From Furcasterigmium furcatum (taxonomy: Eukaryota > Ascomycota > Sordariomycetes > Glomerellales > Plectosphaerellaceae), in assembly GCA_001599815.1 (NCBI GenBank), contig BCIA01000006.1, positions 1,800,961 through 1,864,960 of the forward strand: DNA of 64,000 nucleotides, in the 5' to 3' direction. The notes beneath the pieces are model-generated. The model searched no databases, was not told the origin of the DNA, and was given only the letters and a program-made list of their open reading frames with translations. A program made the position numbers and the translations under genes. Position 1 is the first letter of the stretch; each line of letters begins with the position of its first letter. Below are positions 58,873 through 64,000 of this stretch, piece after piece.

Positions 58873-60363
58873 ATGTCTGTGTCATCGCCAGACTCGCCCA
58901 GCGCAGCAGGGCCAACTCCTGCCTCGGACGAGTCCGCGCTGCCCCAGGGGCAATGCCGGTATATTCTTTTGGTTCCTGGCATCAAGGGCCAGAGATGCGG
59001 CTGCGCCCACTTCACACTGAACCATTCTACTCCTGGCGCCACCTGTGACTGCGGTCACATGGCTTGCTATCACGTCAAAGACAAGGACCCGGCCCCCGAC
59101 AACCGCGAAGTCGACCTCCTCAAGCAACGGGTGCACATGTTGGAGGAGCAGATTGATCGGGAGCGTCGAGGCGGGCTCGGGGGCATGCTTGCCAGGGTCA
59201 GCCAGCTCGAGGAGCTCTTTGACAAGAGCCGGGAAGACATCGGCCAGGAAATGCGAGGCTCCTACCGCAATATCACCAGGGTCTGGCAGTCAGTTGAGCA
59301 GCTCGAGCAGCGTTGTCTCCGGCTGAACGAAGCTTTCCGGTCACAAGCTGACCACTTCTCGCGCATCGACAAGGAAGTCAGAGAGATCACCAATCGCCAG
59401 CTTGAGTTGTTCGATGCCGACTTGAGCCTGGAGGAGAGACTAGACCGCATCGAGGCGGAGGAAGACGACCACGCGTCTCTCGACGGGAAGCCACTACCTC
59501 CAACGCCCGACGACACCCCGAACATAGCCCCCGAGAGTTCGGCATCGGACAGCTATGCTCGGCCCATCTCCGGCACCGGTGACGAGGGCGTACGACTGCC
59601 CCCACCGGGGGTTCCCGCCATCAAATCTCAAGCAGCGCGGCCTGCGCCGTCCACGACGCAGGGCTGTGGCGGCCCTTGGACGGTCCATGTATCGTTATTA
59701 CCTTCTGCCTCGCAGCCGTTTCCCTTCGAAAGGGATACCAATGCGTACAAGCGGTGCTTGTCTCGAGGCTTGCATCGCACCATAGTCGTTGCTGACTCGA
59801 CTGGAGAGGCCTTCCAAAGTGCTGTCCGCCAATCGTTCCGGGGAATCCTCAAGGATCGGTCCTGGATGCCCCTGAAGGCCAAGATTTGCGATGTCAACCA
59901 GCTCCGTGGCCTGCCCATGCTGCGCACTCTGGACGCAGCATTAGTCGATGGTCCGTACGACATGGAATTCCTCCAGAATCACTGCGCGGTGCGTGATCCG
60001 CATGGGAACATCGAATCGCTGTACTTGGCGATGCGACATGACACGCTGCCGTGGCGGTTTCTGCGCGACTCGCCCATCGTCGTCGACGGCCTCGAAACCT
60101 GCTGGGCATACGACCACTACCTTGATCCCAGCGATCCGTTTGAATGTGAAAACGACGCCGAAGGTGGGAGGCCGTCTGCTACTGTATCTGTTCCGAGTCT
60201 GCCCTCCCTAAAACGGGGGGCAAGCGAGGTGTCGCGAAGTTCCAGCTTTGGGTCGGCATCGACGGGCGGGGACTGCGAGGGAGCAGCAGGCTCTCACAGC
60301 AAGATGCGCAGAACATGTTATTCGGGTGGATTCGACCTGAAAAGACGAGTTGAGACCGTGTAG
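58873..60363 (+). CDS. uncharacterised protein with Cys/His cluster and coiled coil
   Basis: Single exon, 496 residues; family not recognised. Near the N-terminus ten Cys/His residues lie within 40 positions: C28, C42, C44, H46, H51, C58, C60, H62, C65 and H67 (RCGCAHFTLNH, then CDCGHMACYH). The CxC..H and CxCxHxxCxH pattern suggests a zinc-binding module. A coiled coil follows, about 75-205 (VDLLKQRVHMLEEQIDRE, ITRVWQSVEQLEQRCLRLNEAF, IDKEVREITNRQLELFDADL). A Pro/Ser-rich linker precedes a probably folded C-terminal domain from about 268 (GPWTVHVSLLPSASQPFPFE, AYKRCLSRGLHRTIVVAD, LKAKICDVNQLRGLPMLR, PWRFLRDSPIVVDGL). A Ser-rich basic tail ends the protein. The ATG at 58873 is the first in frame. 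Function is unknown; zinc binding is inference. Confidence 0.75.
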   Translation: MSVSSPDSPSAAGPTPASDESALPQGQCRYILLVPGIKGQRCGCAHFTLNHSTPGATCDCGHMACYHVKDKDPAPDNREVDLLKQRVHMLEEQIDRERRGGLGGMLARVSQLEELFDKSREDIGQEMRGSYRNITRVWQSVEQLEQRCLRLNEAFRSQADHFSRIDKEVREITNRQLELFDADLSLEERLDRIEAEEDDHASLDGKPLPPTPDDTPNIAPESSASDSYARPISGTGDEGVRLPPPGVPAIKSQAARPAPSTTQGCGGPWTVHVSLLPSASQPFPFERDTNAYKRCLSRGLHRTIVVADSTGEAFQSAVRQSFRGILKDRSWMPLKAKICDVNQLRGLPMLRTLDAALVDGPYDMEFLQNHCAVRDPHGNIESLYLAMRHDTLPWRFLRDSPIVVDGLETCWAYDHYLDPSDPFECENDAEGGRPSATVSVPSLPSLKRGASEVSRSSSFGSASTGGDCEGAAGSHSKMRRTCYSGGFDLKRRVETV

Positions 60364-61069
60364 GATTGCTTGGAAGGCCATACCCCACTCGTAGAGGGCA
60401 TACCTCTCACATGATAGACTGTTTTTTCCTCTTTAGCATAAGGTACCTACCTACCTAGATTGGGAAAGGATGAAAGCAAGCCGGGGCTTTGTCGATGCAG
60501 CATCGAGCAATAAGCCGGGGGTTTGTGCAATTTTGGGCCTGTATACCGGTTTGCAAAGGGCGGCAGACTCATTTCACCTTGAATTTTCAAGTGGCGTTAA
60601 CATGACCAGAAGACAACCATTCTCAACAGTTGGCTTAGAAAGTCTACCAGACTATACCGTGCTACTCCTGCGAGGTATTCTAAGAATTCCCCGCTTCCTG
60701 TGCGCCCACGTGACCTCCCCTCATTCTAAGTACCTGACCTTTACCGGCACGGAAACGAGCTAGAAAGCTTTGACCTCCTGTGCCTCGACTGTGGCTCTAG
60801 GCGATCTGCAGGGCTGTCAGCCTCATCAACGCCATCAAACGGTCGGTTCTTGGACTTGCCTCCTTGCCCGATCCCCGCAATTATTCGACGACGGTTTCTT
60901 CTTTGCGTTATCACAACCGAATATCTATCAACACATAGATACATTCAGCGAAAGTACCTCTCTTACCTCAACCGAACATCAACCCCCCTGCCTGTCACCC
61001 CATTTCGAACCCGCTCGGTAAACTCGACCTTGATACTCGACTGCGGGCTCTGCCAGCACAGCCAACAAG
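60364..61069. other. intergenic, upstream of the NCBP3-like gene
   Basis: About 700 bases. It holds another aggtacctacctacctag-type string at 60441-60458. No gene supported. Confidence 0.5.
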
Positions 61070-62360
61070 ATGATGGACTGGGACGTGGACATGGAAGATG
61101 CGGCTGCTGGAGGCTTTCCAACCGAGGGAGCCACGGGAGACGAAATTGTACGTCTCTGATCGCATTTTCCCTCTTCCCTCCGCCAGCTGGAACTGACCGG
61201 AGCCAATCACACAGATAACGGACGCAGCACCTTTCAATCAAGCGCTGGCGAGCGCAGATGACGACGACAGCACGACGCTGGTTCCAAACAAGGTGCACAT
61301 CCGAGGACTAGACACGTTGTCCACGGATGATGTCAGAGGGTTCGTGAAGGAACACTTCAGCGCCCCAGACCGAGTCGAATGGATTGACGACCAATCTGCG
61401 AACCTCGTATTTCCTTCCGAAGCCACTGCGCAAGATGCGCTCCTTGCTCTGAGCGCAGTGCCGATATCCGACGTTTCTTCTCTGCCACTCGGCGAGACGG
61501 TCGTCGCTAAACCACTCTCGGCAAAGCCCGACATTGCCTTGCACGTACGATTGGCGGTGCTCAGCGACAAGAAGGTGCGAGGCGCTGCAACCAGAAGTCG
61601 GTATTACCTCTTCCATCCCGACCAAGACCCGGAAGAGCGGCGGAGGCAGCGCGAGAGGCGGTATCGTGATCGTGGCGACGACGACGGCAGGCGAGACAGG
61701 GGCAGGCGGCGACGGAGTGCGGATGACGAGGTCGAGACGTATGACGCCGGCATGTACGACGACGACGAAGCGACACTTGCGGATCGAGCGGCGAAGACCC
61801 GAGGGCAGCGGAGGTCTCGGTCGAGAAACCGGTACGAGCGAGAGGATGAGATACGGCGCAACCTGAACCAAGACAAGGAATTGTTCCCGGGTCGTCCTCG
61901 TAACCGGTCTGCCTCGCCGCTGCGCGACCGAGACGGTGATGCCCAGATGGACGCCGATGAGGCTAGGGCAGGCACATCAAACAATCGACGCGCAGCTTCT
62001 GGCCTAAAGGAAAGGCTCAGCAAGGACAACGCATCAAAGGAATTATTCCCGACCAAACCAAGTACGTCGGGCAGCGGGCATATGGACAGACTGGATGCTG
62101 CTGAAGAGGCAACACGTCTCATGAGGAAGAACCTTTCCGTGCAGGAAGAGCAGGGCGACTCTGGCGACCTTTTCAGTATCAGAGGCACTGCAGACCGCAA
62201 GGGGCGACAATCCGGCTTCGCGATCAAGGGCGCGGCAAATGCCAAGGTCACGGAGCTTTTTCCGGCCAAGTTTGGCCAGAACACAGGCAAGGAGCTTTTC
62301 ACCGACAAGCTGGAGGGTCGGACGCGGCAGAGGAAGAAGGCAGAGGACCTGTTCTACTGA
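61070..62360 (+). CDS. NCBP3-like nuclear cap-binding subunit
   Basis: Relative of metazoan NCBP3 (C17orf85, DUF2414), which binds capped RNA and supports mRNA export. Two exons (61070-61147, 61215-62360) give 407 residues. The RRM-like domain spans about 50-125 (NKVHIRGLDTLSTDDVRGFV, then RVEWIDDQSANLVF). It matches the NCBP3 core, including the W-x-D-D cap-contact motif. HVRLAVLSDKKVRGAATRSRYY closes that part. An Arg/Glu/Asp-rich segment follows. The C-terminal half holds six E/D-L-F motifs (KELFP at 247 and 301, GDLF at 343, TELFP at 372, KELF at 385, EDLFY at 403, the very end). The intron has a GTACGT donor. The start has two adjacent ATG codons; the first is used. Confidence 0.82.
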
Positions 62361-62894
62361 TCATGTGGTCAGGGGCTGGGAGCAGATAGGGCGTTCGGTG
62401 CGCTTTCACCTCCCTAGGTAGGTAGAAGTGTGTCCGCTAGGCCATGAAGCTGTTGGAATATAGCAGAATGTCGTCCGAATGTCATCCGCGAACCCAATAC
62501 AATGGAAGGCAACGGCGCGTCTCGGCTACCATGCGTTCCAGGTTACGGTGAGTGTTGGCCGGATTCCTGGGCAGGTGCACTCAACTGATTCATCATCAGA
62601 CGGGGTTCCCCAGTAGTGGACAGCCAAGGCTCCTTCCCTCGGTGCGGCTCTTGCCCTCCATATTTCCAAGGCAGGCAGGCCATCCAGATCACGGTGTTAG
62701 CCCTTTCTTCTGGCAGCACCTTACCGGGCAGTTTTCACGTTCACAACTCCGCGGAAAAGCCACGCGTTTTACTCGTGGTAGAAATCGGCAGCCAACGATC
62801 CCATCACACATCCGACTTCGCTATTCTGATTTTCGTTTTGACTTGACGCCCGATTCATGTTGGACCGCCAACAGTAGCGGGACCGTTCGTCAGT
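62361..62894. other. intergenic, upstream of the last gene
   Basis: About 530 bases with a ccctaggtaggtag string at about 62412-62425. No gene supported. Confidence 0.5.
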
Positions 62895-64000
62895 ATGTCG
62901 GACTGGCTGCGACACTTCCAGAAGCCGTGCAAGGCACCAGCCCCGGATGCAAGGGCGACTCGAAGCCAGGAGAACGTCTCGACCCCCAACCGGCCCCTTG
63001 GCCTGTTTCGTCCCTCGAGCTATACCAGCCTGGCGTCTGCGGCCAGTGAATACTCGCCAAGCATCAATGGCACTATCGTGCCAGATCAAGATGCAGAGAG
63101 GTCATCATCTCCCGAGACGGGGCCCTACTATGATGCACAGCCCTCACCAACCGATATGCAAGACCTGTGGCATCGGCCTACCATCCAACAAATTATTGAT
63201 GCACTCTATGCCATCATGATGACCAAGTCCGTCAACGCGCCATTGCCTGTTGAGTATGACGTCTACATCCAGCACCTGCTGGAGGGATACGCCAACCTAT
63301 CCCGAGCCCTCCGAGACATGGAGGAGCTTGTCGCCGAAGAGAAAGAAACGAAATTGCGGAGCATGGAGGAGTTCACGAAGATGACCCAGGATTGGGAGCA
63401 GAAGGATGCTGACTACAGGGCCGAGATTCGGAGAATGGAGGTCTTGCTAGCCAACTCTGTCCCGGAGGGTGTCGAAGCCGTGATACTTGCCCGCTCGGGG
63501 AGCGTTGTCGACCGTAGCCTGGCTGAGTCGAGGAGGTTCCGAGCTCGCGTCAGCAAGGCCAGGGGGGAAGCCAGCGCTGGTGAGTTTTCTGCTACACTTT
63601 CCATCCCGATTTACATCCATGCTAAGGCCCTTCCCAGCCACCGAAGACTATGAGGACGATTTCAACAAGACCACGAGCTCCGGCTGTAGAAGCATCGTCG
63701 ACTCACCCAACAAGCCCTCTCAAAGATCGCACAAGACGATTTGTGAGTTATCCCCCGAGGTGGCACGTTGGTTCGCTGGTGCAGGTTGGTATAAGGGTGC
63801 TGACTCATCAGTGACCATGCGACGAAGCGTCAACCACCATGCAGACGAGGCTCTCAGTGAGAAGATGCGCCATCTACTCTCGAAAGGCAATGAGCGCAGA
63901 TCACCGAGTGCGAGACGTCGGGGACCAGCAGGAGAAGAGAACACAGTCGACCGACAAGGACACGGCAGCCATGCAGTCAACAACAAGGGCATTATACAAC
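62895..64000 (+). CDS. uncharacterised fungal coiled-coil protein (3' end beyond window)
   Basis: Three exons are visible (62895-63579, 63638-63742, 63812 to the window end); the gene continues beyond it. The N-terminus MSDWLRHFQKP is followed by a Ser/Pro-rich segment. The middle looks strongly constrained: MQDLWHRPTIQQIIDALYAIMM, PVEYDVYIQHLLEGYANLSRAL, then a charged coiled coil (RDMEELVAEEKETKLRSMEEF, DYRAEIRRMEVLLAN) and EGVEAVILARSGSVVDRS. After the second intron come RRSVNHHADEALSEKMRHLLSKG and an Arg-rich low-complexity stretch. Introns have good ends (GTGAGT..GCTAAG..CCCAG; GTGAGT..GCTGAC..TCAG) and keep the frame. I do not recognise a named family. Confidence 0.75.

Overview
The window is nuclear DNA of a filamentous ascomycete (Pezizomycotina, most likely a Sordariomycete). 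Genes are intron-poor, with short introns (about 50-135 bp) that carry GT..AG ends and CTAAC/CTGAC-like branch points. Coding DNA is GC-rich, upstream leaders are pyrimidine-rich, and nearly every product has a clear fungal family. No bacterial operons, CRISPR arrays, intact transposons or convincing tRNA genes were seen. All spliced models below were built by hand, and every complete one sums to a whole number of codons.

Layout, left to right. 0-20 kb: 3' end of a small membrane protein; clathrin light chain (-); an Rtt103-type CID protein (+); the mitochondrial ABC transporter Mdl1 (+); complex I subunit NDUFS5 (-) divergent from the Dsl1-complex tether Sec39 (+); a Tra2-like RRM/RGG protein (-); a secreted glutaminase-A-family protein (-); a decayed short-chain dehydrogenase (+); and the NatB catalytic subunit Nat3 (-). 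20-34 kb: a fungal protein of unknown function (+); a photoreceptor-like protein joining an RGS domain to a LOV domain and a second PAS-like region (-); a 3.4-kb non-coding gap; the APC/C activator Cdh1 (+); and glycerophosphocholine acyltransferase Gpc1 (-). 34-46 kb: cohesin Smc1 (+), TFIIE alpha (+), a family-X DNA polymerase with a BRCT-like N-terminus (+), an MGST3-type MAPEG protein (+) and the inactive metallocarboxypeptidase Ecm14 (-). 46-64 kb: the Arf-GEF Syt1 (SEC7+PH, +), SRP72 (-), an uncharacterised fungal protein (-), an uncharacterised Cys/His-rich coiled-coil protein (+), an NCBP3-like cap-binding protein (+) and the 5' part of another uncharacterised coiled-coil protein (+).

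Most genes are housekeeping and unrelated: secretion and endocytosis (clathrin light chain, Sec39, Syt1, SRP72), transcription, RNA and chromosome biology (Rtt103, TFIIE alpha, Tra2-like, NCBP3-like, Smc1, DNA polymerase X), cell cycle (Cdh1), and mitochondrial or lipid functions. There is no sign of a secondary-metabolite cluster or a horizontally acquired island.

The most notable locus is the RGS-LOV gene (22.35-24.81 kb). It has the photoactive-cysteine motif of LOV domains, the organisation known from Botrytis BcLOV4-type light-regulated RGS proteins, an additional PAS-like C-terminal region, and an intron whose handling decides whether the LOV half is made at all. Also worth a second look are a possible new zinc-binding module in the 58.9-60.4 kb protein, repeated E-L-F motifs in the NCBP3-like protein, in-frame retainable introns in the Tra2-like gene, and a pseudogene with a RIP-compatible stop codon.
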